DNA of 64,000 nucleotides from the NCBI RefSeq assembly GCF_001507645.1, contig NZ_CP013909.1, positions 3,968,001 to 4,032,000 of the forward strand, read 5' to 3'. The notes below the pieces were generated by a model. That model searched no databases. It worked only from the letters and a program-made list of their open reading frames with translations, and had not been told where the DNA came from. Both the position numbers and the translations under genes were made by a program. The stretch's first letter is position 1. The number at the start of each line of letters is the position of its first letter. Shown here piece by piece: positions 8,899 to 18,200 of this stretch. This DNA comes from Hymenobacter sedentarius. Lineage in GTDB: Bacteria; Bacteroidota; Bacteroidia; Cytophagales; Hymenobacteraceae.

Positions 8899-10482
8899 TT
8901 ACAGATTTTTGTCGCTGGGCTCAATAAAGGCCGCCTCTTCCATCTCCGTCGGCACTACCACGATGCCTTTCTGGAGCAGCGATTTTCTACGGCCGTAGAG
9001 GAAGTAGACCACAAAGCCAAGCAGCATCCAGCCCAACGCCACTTTCAGGGTGAAGGCATCGAGGGCCACAATCAGCAGCAGGCAGATGAGCGCGCCCATG
9101 ATAGGCACCAGCGGGAAGCTGGGCGAAGAGAGCGGCGAGCGGAACGGCCGGGGCTGGTCGGGGTCGGAGCGGCGCATAATCCACACGCCCAGGCTCACCA
9201 GCACGAAGGCCAGCAGGGTACCGAACGAGGTGAGGTCGCCGGCCAACGAGCCGGGCACGAAGGCCGCAAACAGGCCCACAAACACCATCAGCATAAGGTT
9301 GGATTTGTAGGGCGTGTTGAAGCGAGGGTGCAGTTCCGAGAAGGCTTTGGGCATGAGACCGTCCTTGGCCATCGAGAAGAACACGCGGCTCTGGCCCATG
9401 AGCATCACGAGCATTACCGACGAGAAGCCAAGCAGAATGGCCACCGTGACGGCCGTGGCCAGCCAGCCGTAGCCGGGCATGTGCGCCTTGATGGCGTAGG
9501 TTACCGAGGCTTCGCCGCCCAGAGCCGGGTCAGCAAATTCGCGCCAGTTGGCCACGCCGGTCAGCACGTGGCCGAACAGGATGTAGAGAACGGTGCAAAT
9601 GGCCAGCGAGCCCAGGATGCCGATGGGCATGTCGCGCTTGGGGTTTTTGGCTTCCTGCGCGGCGGTGCTCACGGCATCAAACCCAATGAAGGCAAAAAAC
9701 ACGATGGCAGCACCACCCAGGATGCCCCCGAAGCCGTGCTTGTTCCACTCGGTGTAGCTGCGCACCACGTCGCCAGCGGCGTTTTTCACCGGCTCGGCGT
9801 TCTCAGGAATCAGGTAAGGCGTGTGGTTGGCGGGGTTGATAAACTGCCAGCCCACTGCGATAAACACCAGTACGATAAGCACTTTCAGCACCACCACTAC
9901 AGCGTTGAACATGGCCGACTCCTGCGTGCCTTTTACCAGCAACAGGCTCAGCGCCACAATCACCAGCAGGGCTGGCAGGTTGATGAGGCCGTGCTCGGTT
10001 ACGCCGTTCACCACGGCGCTTTCGAAGGGCGAGTGGCTCAGGTTGTACGGTATACTCATCCCAAACACCTGCAGGAGCTTGTTGAGGTATTCGCTCCAGG
10101 CAATGCTCACGGTAGCCGCGCCCAGCGCGTATTCCATGATGAGGGCCCAGCCGATTACCCAGGCCACAAACTCGCCCATGGTGGTGTAGGCGTAGGTGTA
10201 GGCCGAGCCGGCAATGGGAATCATGGCCGCGAACTCGGCGTAGCACAGGCCCGCAAACACGCAGCCAATGGCGGCCACGATGAACGCCAGCGTGACGCCC
10301 GGGCCCGAAGCCTGGGCCGCCGCCGCCGCCGTGCGCACAAACAGGCCCGCCCCGATGATGGCGCCCACGCCCAGCGCCACGAGGTTGCCCGCGCCCAGCG
10401 TCCGCTTCAGGGTCCCGTGCCCGGTGGAATTGGCCTCGCCCAGAAGCACGGCCAGGGGTTTTTTGGCGAAAATACTTGCCAT
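8899..10482 (-). CDS. APC-family amino acid permease
   Basis: A 527-residue integral membrane protein of the amino acid-polyamine-organocation superfamily, closest in feel to cationic amino acid transporters (YfnA/CAT-like). The N-terminal signature LKRTLGAGNLVALGVGAIIGAGLFV is the first APC helix with its unwound GAIIG segment, and IVFFAFIGFDAVSTAAQEAKNPKRDMP is the classic TM6 block. About 12 hydrophobic segments are visible, followed by a short charged tail. It probably imports amino acids across the inner membrane; the substrate is unknown. It is monocistronic, ends at the shared terminator, and starts at the ATG at 10482. Confidence 0.9.
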   Translation of the reverse strand: MASIFAKKPLAVLLGEANSTGHGTLKRTLGAGNLVALGVGAIIGAGLFVRTAAAAAQASGPGVTLAFIVAAIGCVFAGLCYAEFAAMIPIAGSAYTYAYTTMGEFVAWVIGWALIMEYALGAATVSIAWSEYLNKLLQVFGMSIPYNLSHSPFESAVVNGVTEHGLINLPALLVIVALSLLLVKGTQESAMFNAVVVVLKVLIVLVFIAVGWQFINPANHTPYLIPENAEPVKNAAGDVVRSYTEWNKHGFGGILGGAAIVFFAFIGFDAVSTAAQEAKNPKRDMPIGILGSLAICTVLYILFGHVLTGVANWREFADPALGGEASVTYAIKAHMPGYGWLATAVTVAILLGFSSVMLVMLMGQSRVFFSMAKDGLMPKAFSELHPRFNTPYKSNLMLMVFVGLFAAFVPGSLAGDLTSFGTLLAFVLVSLGVWIMRRSDPDQPRPFRSPLSSPSFPLVPIMGALICLLLIVALDAFTLKVALGWMLLGFVVYFLYGRRKSLLQKGIVVVPTEMEEAAFIEPSDKNL

Positions 10483-11084
10483 GTTTTAAGTATGAAGAAG
10501 GAAGAAGTGTGAAATAAAAAGCCTTTTAAACAGAACCGTCGGGCCCATTCGCAATGAAAATATTGAAAAGTGACACCGACAGGCCCGAAATATAGGCAGC
10601 AAATTCGCTCCATCCCGGTTTTCGCCCTTTAGAGGCAATGGCAAACAGGAAACCACTGCTCAGAATGAGCGGCTTAAACCCGACACAGATTGGGCTATCA
10701 TAGCCAGTGTAGGGACAGCCCGCTAGCCTTGGGATATTCGAGCAGCGTCCGTGCTTTCGCCGCCTGGGCATTTCCTCGCATCAGGTTTAGCTCAGAAAGA
10801 TTTAGCCCAGAAAGTAGTCGGAACACGCCCCGGCCGGGGTGGAAGGCCGGAATTTGAGCCACTAAATGGAAGCCGCCAACCTGCACCCCGCCTCCCGCTA
10901 CGAAGGATTAATCCAGCGGCTTTGTCCGGAAAAAGCACCTGCTTATCGATTGCATCAGGTGCGCATCCTGGCTCAACTATTCCTGGCATACCGCTTGCAA
11001 ATCTTCTGGCAAGGCACATGCATCTTATTAAGCACAGCCGCCCCTCCTCCCGCAATAGACCCTTCTCAATCCTCCAATTACCTC
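10483..11084. other. 602-bp intergenic stretch without a supported gene
   Basis: It lies between the divergent permease and Spy-like genes. No open frame here has convincing protein character. A short imperfect direct repeat, (G)ATTTAGCxCAGAAAG twice, lies at about 10786-10815. The rest shows no clear RNA gene, though its length leaves room for regulatory sequence. Confidence 0.5.
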
Positions 11085-11519
11085 ATGAAAAAGAACCTGA
11101 TTCTGCTGGCTGCCCTGGCCCTGACCACCGCCGGCACCAGCTTTGCCCAGACCACCGCCCCCGCCGCTACTACCCTGAAAGCGCACAAAGGAAAAGGCCA
11201 CGCCACCCCCGCCCAAAAAGCCGACCACCGGGCCGCCAAACTAGCCAAGGAACTTGGACTGACGGCCGACCAGGAAGCCAAAGTTGAGCAGTTGATGCTG
11301 GCCCGCCAGCAGGAAACCGCGGCCCTCAAAACCAAGTACGGCGCCGACAAAAAAGCCGGACGCGCCGAGATGAAGGCCGCCCACGAGCGCTACCAGGCCC
11401 AGCTCAAAGCCATCCTGACGGCCGACCAGTACGCCAAGTTCGACAAGCTGAAGGAAGAGCACCACGGCCACGGCAAGCTGCAGGGCGGCGGCAAAATGAA
11501 AATGAAAGCCAAAGCGTAA
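11085..11519 (+). CDS. Periplasmic Spy/CpxP-like helical protein
   Basis: A 144-residue protein starting at the ATG at 11085 with a signal peptide (MKKNLILLAALALTTAGTSFA). The mature part is Lys/Ala/Gln-rich and helical. It contains a repeated LTADQxAK motif (LGLTADQEAKVEQLM, ILTADQYAKFDKLKEEH), as in Spy/CpxP LTxxQ chaperones and DUF4890 proteins of Bacteroidota. It ends in a His/Gly/Lys tail (HHGHGKLQGGGKMKMK) that might bind metal. The likely role is periplasmic stress or chaperone function; this is inferred from shape, not from strong similarity. Confidence 0.75.
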   Translation: MKKNLILLAALALTTAGTSFAQTTAPAATTLKAHKGKGHATPAQKADHRAAKLAKELGLTADQEAKVEQLMLARQQETAALKTKYGADKKAGRAEMKAAHERYQAQLKAILTADQYAKFDKLKEEHHGHGKLQGGGKMKMKAKA

Positions 11520-11542
11520 CCGCGGGCCTCGGCCCCGGTTCC

Positions 11543-11575
11543 AAAAAGCCTCCGCCTGATAGGTGGGGGCTTTTT
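11543..11575 (+). terminator. Rho-independent terminator
   Basis: A hairpin AAGCCTCCGCCT / AGGTGGGGGCTT followed by TTTTT, 24 bp after the Spy-like gene. Confidence 0.75.
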
Positions 11576-11622
11576 CGTATTTTGGCTTAAGCTGAACCGA
11601 TTTCCGCATTCGGCTACTTGCT

Positions 11623-11630
11623 TATATTTG
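11623..11630 (+). promoter_or_regulatory. -7 box of the persulfide dioxygenase gene
   Basis: TATATTTG, a perfect TAnnTTTG Bacteroidota -7 box, 45 bp before the ATG at 11676. No clear -33 TTG is seen at the usual distance. Confidence 0.5.
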
Positions 11631-11675
11631 GCCTAGCCACCTGGCTCCAAATGCAGCCTTAATACCCCAAACGCA

Positions 11676-13055
11676 ATGCCTCCCCTCCCCAGTAGCACGG
11701 CTTCGGCCGTGCAAATTCAGCAGTTTTACGACAAGGGCCTGGCCCACGCCAGCTACGCCGTACGGTGCGGCCGCCAGGTTGCCGTCATCGACCCGGGCCG
11801 CGACCCCCAACCCTACTACGATTTTGCCGACGAGCACGAGGCCGACATCATCGCCGTAATTGAGACGCACCCGCACGCCGATTTTGTGTCGTCGCACCTG
11901 GAAATTGCGGAAGAAACCGAGGCCACCATCTACTGCAGCAAGTTGCTGGGCGCCAAGTACCCCCACAAAGCCTTCGACGATGGCGACCGGATTAAGCTGG
12001 GCAACGTGGAGCTGCACGCCATCAACACCCCCGGCCACTCGCCCGACAGCATCAGCATCCTGCTGCTGGACGAGCTGGCCCAAAGCCGCGCCGTCTTTAC
12101 CGGCGACACCCTCTTCGTGGGCGACGTGGGCCGGCCCGATTTGCGCGAGGAGGAAGCCGTGGGCGGGCACAAGCGCGAGGAGCTCGCGGCCCAGCTCTAC
12201 CGCAGCACCCGCAACAAGCTCATGACCCTGCCCGGCACCACCCGCGTGTACCCCGCGCACGGCCCCGGCTCGCTCTGCGGCAAGACCACCAGCCCCGACC
12301 TCGACAGCACCATCGCCAAAGAGCTCAAGACCAACTACGCCCTGCAGCCCATGTCGCAGGACGAGTTTGTCAAGGTGCTACTGGAAGACCAGCCCTTTGT
12401 GCCCAAGTATTTCGGGCACGATGTGAAGCTCAACAAGCAAGGTGCCCCAAGCTTCGAAGACAGTATCCGGGCGGTGCCCACCCTCAGCAGCGCCGCCGTG
12501 CTGGAGCCGGGCGTTTTGCTCATCGACACCCGCCCGGCGGCCAAGTTCCGCGCGGGCCACCTGCCGGGCGCCATCAACCTGCAGGATGGCGGCAAATTTG
12601 AAACCTGGCTGGGCTCCATCGTGGGCCCCAAGGAGCCGTTTTACCTCCTCGCCGACTCGCAGATTGCGCTGGATACCGTAGTCCGCAAATCGGCGAAGAT
12701 TGGCTACGAAGGCAACATCAAAGGCGCTCTGCTGGCTCCGCTCTCGCTTCCGGCTACTTCGCCCGAAGTCGATGTAGCCCAGGTGCGCGAGCACCCCGAA
12801 GCCTTCACCATCGTCGACATCCGCAACCGGGCCGAAGCCAGGGTTCCGGTGTTCGAGAACGCCTTGCTCATCCCCCTGCCCGAGCTGCGCGAGCGGGCTC
12901 ACGAAGTGCCGACCGACAAGCCCGTGCTGGTGCATTGCGCCGGCGGCTACCGCTCCGCTGCGGGCGCCAGCATCCTGCAGCAGGCGCTGCCCGGCGTGGA
13001 AGTGCTGAACTTGGGCGATGCCATCACGGAGTTTCAGAAGCAGGCGGTGCACTAG
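11676..13055 (+). CDS. Persulfide dioxygenase with two rhodanese domains
   Basis: A 459-residue protein. The N-terminal half is a metallo-beta-lactamase fold of the ETHE1/persulfide dioxygenase type, with iron ligands in THPHADFVSSH (His65, His67, Asp69, His74), NTPGHSPDSIS and FTGDTLFVGDVGRPDL. Two rhodanese domains follow. The first (about 270-355) has no Cys where one is expected (PFYLLADSQ). The second carries VLVHCAGGYRSA, with Cys at about 421. The family oxidises glutathione persulfide to sulfite and passes sulfane sulfur to thiols, so this is cytosolic sulfide detoxification. It appears to be a single-gene unit. Confidence 0.92.
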   Translation: MPPLPSSTASAVQIQQFYDKGLAHASYAVRCGRQVAVIDPGRDPQPYYDFADEHEADIIAVIETHPHADFVSSHLEIAEETEATIYCSKLLGAKYPHKAFDDGDRIKLGNVELHAINTPGHSPDSISILLLDELAQSRAVFTGDTLFVGDVGRPDLREEEAVGGHKREELAAQLYRSTRNKLMTLPGTTRVYPAHGPGSLCGKTTSPDLDSTIAKELKTNYALQPMSQDEFVKVLLEDQPFVPKYFGHDVKLNKQGAPSFEDSIRAVPTLSSAAVLEPGVLLIDTRPAAKFRAGHLPGAINLQDGGKFETWLGSIVGPKEPFYLLADSQIALDTVVRKSAKIGYEGNIKGALLAPLSLPATSPEVDVAQVREHPEAFTIVDIRNRAEARVPVFENALLIPLPELRERAHEVPTDKPVLVHCAGGYRSAAGASILQQALPGVEVLNLGDAITEFQKQAVH

Positions 13056-13079
13056 CACCACCTTATATACAGCGTTTAC

Positions 13080-13120
13080 AGCAGCGTAATTCCGCACAAG
13101 TGGGGCGGAATCACGCTGCT
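13080..13120 (+). terminator. Hairpin after the persulfide dioxygenase gene
   Basis: AGCAGCGTAATTCCGC pairs with GCGGAATCACGCTGCT (one mismatch) around a 9-base loop. There is no T run, so termination is uncertain. Confidence 0.45.
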
Positions 13121-13259
13121 CATCTAGTGCCTTAGTACTCCGGCTGACAGCAAGCGCTGATGCATACGTTCTAATGTCGAACCAAGCGTATTAAAACAAC
13201 CAAAACCAACCCATTATAATTGACGCAGTAAGTTGTTCGTTTGTCGTAACGCCATTCTT

Positions 13260-13267
13260 TATTTTTG
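13260..13267 (+). promoter_or_regulatory. -7 box of the VOC-family gene
   Basis: TATTTTTG fits TAnnTTTG. A TTTG lies 16 bp upstream at 13240-13243, a little closer than usual. The box is 57 bp before the ATG at 13325, in an AT-rich patch. Confidence 0.4.
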
Positions 13268-13324
13268 AAAGACAAAACCTTCTTTCCAAATAATTAAACT
13301 ATTAATTAAATAAGGGCAAGAATT

Positions 13325-13731
13325 ATGACCGACCATTCAATGAAGCTTGACATTTACGTCAACTATCCAGGGCATTGCGAAAAAGCGTTTCGATTTTACG
13401 AGCAGCATCTTGGTGGGAAAATAAATATGATGATGCCTCACCAACAACCGCATCCCAATTTCCCCCTGAATGGGAGCGCCCAATTCTTCATGCTATACTC
13501 GAGATAGGTGGCACTTTGGTTAGGGGCGCCGACATTCTTGGTGCCGAACCTATGCGTAGCGCCTATCTTACGCTTAGACTTGATACGCCGGAAAAAGCAG
13601 AACACATCTACAATCTACTTTCCACTGATGGCGAAATCTTTATGAAGATGGAAAAGACCTTCTTTGCGAATCGTTTTGCCATGCTGCGCGATAGATTCGG
13701 TACGTCTTGGATGCTCCTTAATGAAAATTAG
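13325..13731 (+). pseudogene. VOC/PhnB-family gene with a one-base frameshift
   Basis: The first frame starts MTDHSMKLDIYVNYPGHCEK and keeps family character to about HQQPHPNFP, then stops at about 13507. A second frame picks up PEWERPILHAILEIGGTL and runs to the end (FAMLRDRFGTSWMLLNEN). Together they make a full vicinal-oxygen-chelate protein of about 135 residues, like PhnB / 3-demethylubiquinone methyltransferase-like glyoxalase proteins. The frames meet at the C run 13462-13466 (five C); six would restore one frame. This is either a real deletion, making it a pseudogene, or a homopolymer sequencing error. The local DNA is AT-richer than its neighbours. Confidence 0.75.
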
Positions 13732-13900
13732 AAATTACTGCTTTCAGATTGCTGCTAAAAATTCGGTCAATAAAATAAATTAAATAACAAAAGCTCGCAG
13801 CCAGCAAGTGGTTTGGCGTTAATAAATAGGGCAGGTAAAGGGAACGTTAGCTTTGTTTCTCTATCAGCTTTAAATTCAATTCAGCATTATCTCAACATCC

Positions 13901-13933
13901 AAAAAAGCCCCAGCGCATTTGCCGGGGCTTTTT
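13901..13933 (+). terminator. Rho-independent terminator
   Basis: AAAAAAGCCCC ... GGGGCTTTTT hairpin, 170 bp after the VOC gene and just before the sbcD promoter. Confidence 0.8.
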
Positions 13934-13960
13934 GCATTCCTTGCCGCATGGGTATCTTTG
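13931..13960 (+). promoter_or_regulatory. sbcDC promoter
   Basis: TTTG at 13931-13934, an 18-bp spacer, then TATCTTTG at 13953-13960. This is close to the Bacteroidota consensus TTTG-N19-TAnnTTTG. The sbcD ATG follows 16 bp later. The -33 box overlaps the T run of the preceding terminator. Confidence 0.65.
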
Positions 13961-13976
13961 AGATTATCTCTACCCT

Positions 13977-15215
13977 ATGCGCGTCCTCCACACCGCCGAC
14001 TGGCACCTCGGCCAGCGCTTCATCAGCGGCCACGAGCGCACCGACGAGCACCGCCACTTCCTGCACTGGCTGGTGGCCACGGTGCGTGAGCACGCCGTGG
14101 AAATCCTGGTGATTGCCGGCGACGTTTTCGACAGCGGCTCGCCCTCCAACCAGGCGCTGGAGCTGTACTACGATTTCCTGCTGCAAATGCAGTCCACCGA
14201 GTGCCGCGATATTGTGGTGGTGGGCGGCAACCACGACTCGCCGGCTACCCTCAATGCGCCGGCCAGGCTGCTGCGCCACCTGCGGGTGCACGTGGTGGGC
14301 TGCGTGCCCGACTGCTTCGAGGACCAGGTATTGATTTTGAACGACGCTGCCGGGCAGCCTGGGCTGGTGGTGTGCGCCGTGCCCTTTCTGCGCGACCGCG
14401 ACGTGCGCCTGTCGGTGCCCGGCGAAACGGCCGAGGAGCGCGAAGCCCGGCTTAAGCAAGGCATTGCCGACCACTACGCCCGCATTGCCGAAGTGGAGCA
14501 CGTGTGGCAGTTGAAAGCCAATGGCCTGCCCGTGCTGGCTACGGGCCACCTCTACGCCGCCGGCGCAGCACCCTCCGACTCCGAGCGTACCATCCACGTG
14601 GGCAACCTGGGGCAGGTGACGGCCGAGCATTTCCCGGAGATATTCGATTACGTGGCCCTGGGGCACTTGCACCGGCCCCAGCGCGTGGGTGGACGCGAGC
14701 ACATTCGCTACTCGGGGTCGCCGATTGCGCTGTCGTTTTCCGAAATAGACCACGGCAAGGAAGTGCTGCTGCTGGACTTTGCCGGCGGCAAGCTGGCCAC
14801 GCTCGTGGCCTTGGCCGTGCCGGGTACGCGACGGTTGCTACGTTTTCATGGGGAACTAGACGAAGTGCTGGGCCTGCTCGTGGCCTACGACAACACCGGC
14901 TACCTGCTGCCCGCCTGGGTCGACGTGGAAGTGCGCTCCGAGCTCACCCAGTTGGAAGTAGCCGAAGCGCTGCTGAAAGTTATTCAGGACCTAGACCGCA
15001 AACATGTGGAAGTGCTGGCCCGCCGCCACCTGCGCCTGGTGAAGCTGCGGCCCCTAGGCGAAGCGGCCGGCGACGAGCCCCCGCTCACGCCCAGCCTGCA
15101 TGATTTTACCGAGCGCCAGGTATTTGCGCAGCGGCTGGAAAACGAGCCGGAAGCCGGCCGCGCCGAGCTGCTGGCCGCATTTGACGAACTATTGGAAGGG
15201 ATGCCCCACGCATGA
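13977..15215 (+). CDS. sbcD: Exonuclease SbcCD, nuclease subunit SbcD
   Basis: A 412-residue Mre11-type calcineurin-like phosphoesterase. The manganese-binding motifs run in order: HTADWHLG, AGDVFDSGSP, VGGNHDSP, ATGHLYAAG and ALGHLHRPQ. The C-terminal part is the capping and SbcC-binding region. It is the nuclease of the SbcCD complex, which cleaves hairpins and double-strand ends during replication and repair. Its stop overlaps the sbcC start by 4 bp (ATGA), showing translational coupling. A well-formed promoter lies 16 bp upstream. Confidence 0.95.
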   Translation: MRVLHTADWHLGQRFISGHERTDEHRHFLHWLVATVREHAVEILVIAGDVFDSGSPSNQALELYYDFLLQMQSTECRDIVVVGGNHDSPATLNAPARLLRHLRVHVVGCVPDCFEDQVLILNDAAGQPGLVVCAVPFLRDRDVRLSVPGETAEEREARLKQGIADHYARIAEVEHVWQLKANGLPVLATGHLYAAGAAPSDSERTIHVGNLGQVTAEHFPEIFDYVALGHLHRPQRVGGREHIRYSGSPIALSFSEIDHGKEVLLLDFAGGKLATLVALAVPGTRRLLRFHGELDEVLGLLVAYDNTGYLLPAWVDVEVRSELTQLEVAEALLKVIQDLDRKHVEVLARRHLRLVKLRPLGEAAGDEPPLTPSLHDFTERQVFAQRLENEPEAGRAELLAAFDELLEGMPHA

Positions 15216-18200
15216 AGATTCTCCGCGTCCGTTTCTTTAACCTGAACTCCCTGCGCGGCGAGCACGAGGTCGACTTCGGCAACAGCCCCTTGTCCGATGC
15301 GGGGCTGTTTGCCATTACCGGGCCCACGGGGGCGGGCAAGACCACCATTCTCGACGCCATTACGCTGGCCCTCTACGGGCAGGTACCGCGCCACGACGGC
15401 AGCGGCCCCGAGCAGGTAATGAGCCACGGCACGGGCGAGAGTTGGGCCGAAGTTGAGTTTCAGGCCAGTGGCGGGGTGTACCGGGCCAAGTGGGGCCAGC
15501 ACCGCGCCCGCCGCCGGGCCGACGGCCCGCTGCAGGACTCCAAAATGGAGCTTAGCGAGCAAAAAATCGTGGACGGCGAGGAAACCTGGCCGTTCCTAGA
15601 AACCTACAAGTCGCGGGTACCTGGCAAGGTGGCCGAGCTTAGTGGGCTGGAATACCGGCAGTTTCTGCGCTCGGTGCTGCTGGCCCAGGGCGAGTTTACC
15701 AAGTTCCTGAAATCGACCGCCGGCGAGCGGGCCCAGCTGCTGGAAAAGCTAACGGACACGCGCAAATACTCCGACATATCCCGGGCAGCCTACGAGCGCG
15801 CCAAGCAGGAAACCCAACGGGTGGAAACCCTGCGCGCCGGCCTGGCTGGCGTAGCCCTATTAAGCCCCGAAGAAGTAACCGAACTGGAAGCCGATGTGCA
15901 GGAGCTGGCCCAGCACGTGCAGCACGCTACCGCCGAGCAGCAGCGCCTGACCGAAGCCCAAACCTGGCGCCGCCGCCTCGAAGAGCTGGGCCTGCAGCAG
16001 CAGCGCAGCCAGTCGCGCCTGCACCAGCTCACGGCCCAGGCCGAAACCCTCACGCCGGTGCGGCAGCGCGTGGCCCGGCACGAGCAGGCGCTCCCCTTTC
16101 AAACGCCGTGGGCCCTGCTGCAAAAAACCGACGAGCAACTGCGGCACCTGACCCGTGAGGCCGAGCAGCTGCGCCAACATCTGCCCCAACTGCAGGCACA
16201 GGTAGCCACTGCCCGCCAGGCCCGCACTGCGGCCGCCGAAGCGCGGGAAACCGCCGCCGCGACCCGCCGCGACCAGGAACCCCGCCTTCGCGAAGCCGAA
16301 AAGCTGGATTTGCAGGTGCAGGAAGCTGATAAGCGCCTGCGGGAGCATCGCCAGGAATACGAGGTTAAAAATGAGCGGTGCAAACAGCTCAAGGCGACCA
16401 CTGAGGCCGCCAGCACCCGCCTGCGCGAGCTGCGGCAGCAGCTTCACGCCGTGCAGGAATGGCTCACTAAGAACTTACACCTCACAGAGTTGGGCGAGGC
16501 CCTGCCCGCCCTCACGGGCAGCCTCCAGGACTGGGACCACCTGCGGGCGGAACTGGGCCGGCTGCTGCAAGCCGAACGCACGCTGCAGTTGCGCCTCACT
16601 GCTGCCATTACTGCTGGCACCCAGGGCCGCGCGGAGGCTACCACCGCCACCGAGCAATTGAGCGCCGTACGCGAGCAGCAACAGACCGCCACTGCCCAGC
16701 GCGACCAGTGGCTCAAGCGCCTGCAGCACCACGAAACGACCCTCCGCCAGCAGCACGCCGACCAGGAACGGGCCCAAAACGACCTGCGGCGCCTCATTCA
16801 GGCGCACCACCTCATTCTTACGCACGAAGAAGCCCGTGAGCACCTCACCGCGGGCGAGCCCTGCCCGTTGTGTGGAGCCACCGAGCACCCGTATGCAGCC
16901 GGTGAGCTGGGCGTAAATGCCGAATCGGTACGCGCCGACCGGGAACGAGAGGAGGAACTGGGCCAGCGCGTCCGGGCCCTCAATGCCCGGCTCAACCGCG
17001 TGCAGGCCCTGACCGGCATGCTCGAAAACAACGGTGGGCTGGTGCAGTCCGGCCCCGGCACGCCGGCCCCACTCTCCGAGGCCGAAGAAGCCGATGCTTT
17101 TGCGCAGGTGCGGGCGCTGGGACCGCAGCTGCGGGAACTGGAACAGCAGCGGCAAGCCCTGGAGCTCGTGCTTTCCAAGGCAGAAAGCCGGGTTCAGCAG
17201 GCCACCGACCAGCACCGGGAGCTGACCAACGAAATGACGCAGGTAAGCGCCGACCTGGCCGATGCCCGGGAGCGCGAGCCCCTGGTGCGGGAGCAGCTGG
17301 CGAGCCTGAGCAGCAGCTTTGGCTTGACTTTTTCCGGCGAAAATGGGCCTGAGCTAATTGATAGGCTCAAGGGCCTGGGCATCGAGTTCCAGAACAAGCA
17401 GAAGGCCCAGACCGAGGCCGAAAAGGAGCTGGCAGCAGCCGAAGTCGGCTTGGCGAAGGACGAGCAGGACAAAGCCGAGGTAGACGCTTGGTTGCGCACC
17501 CGCAAGACCGAGCTGCTGGCCGAGCACGAAGCCATTAAGACCCAAAAGGAGCAGCGCCATTTGCTATTTGCCGGCCCCGATGTGGCAGTGGCCCGAGAGC
17601 AGCTGGAAGCCGCAGCTCAACGGGCTGATAAGCAGCTAACCGAAGCCGACCAGCAGCTCCAGAAGCACGAAACCGACCTGACTACCGCCGAAAACCAGCT
17701 GCGCCAGCGCGAGCAGGACGCCGCTCGGCAGCAACTGGAGCGCGCCACCCAGCACGCGGCCTTGGTGGCCAGCCTCGAAACCGCTGGCCTCGTGCCCGAC
17801 CCCTCGGCCCTCGCCCCCCTGCTCCTGCCCGATGCCGAGGTGCGCCGCCTGGCCGGCCAGCTCCAGCAGCACGAACAGGACCTGGCCATCACCCAGCAAA
17901 ACCTGACTGACCTGGCCGGCCAGCTCCACAGTGAGCAAGCACGGGCCCTCACCCCCGACCCAGCCGAAACCATAGCCAGCCAGCTGCAGGCCAACCGCGA
18001 GCAGCTGGCTGCCATCCATCAGCAGCTAGGGCAGCGGCAGGAGCGCCTCAGCAGCCACCGCACCGGCCTGGAGCGCCACGCCGCAATGGCCGCCGAGCTC
18101 GAAAAGCAGCAGCAGGAAGCCCGCCGCTGGCGCGGCCTGGCCGAAGTCATCGGCTCGGCCGACGGCAAGAAGTTCAGCGAGTTTGCTCAAGGCCTCACCC

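Noticed and set aside
10526..10771. 81-codon open frame on the minus strand upstream of the permease
   Set aside because: No start context and no protein-like pattern; lies in promoter-rich spacer.
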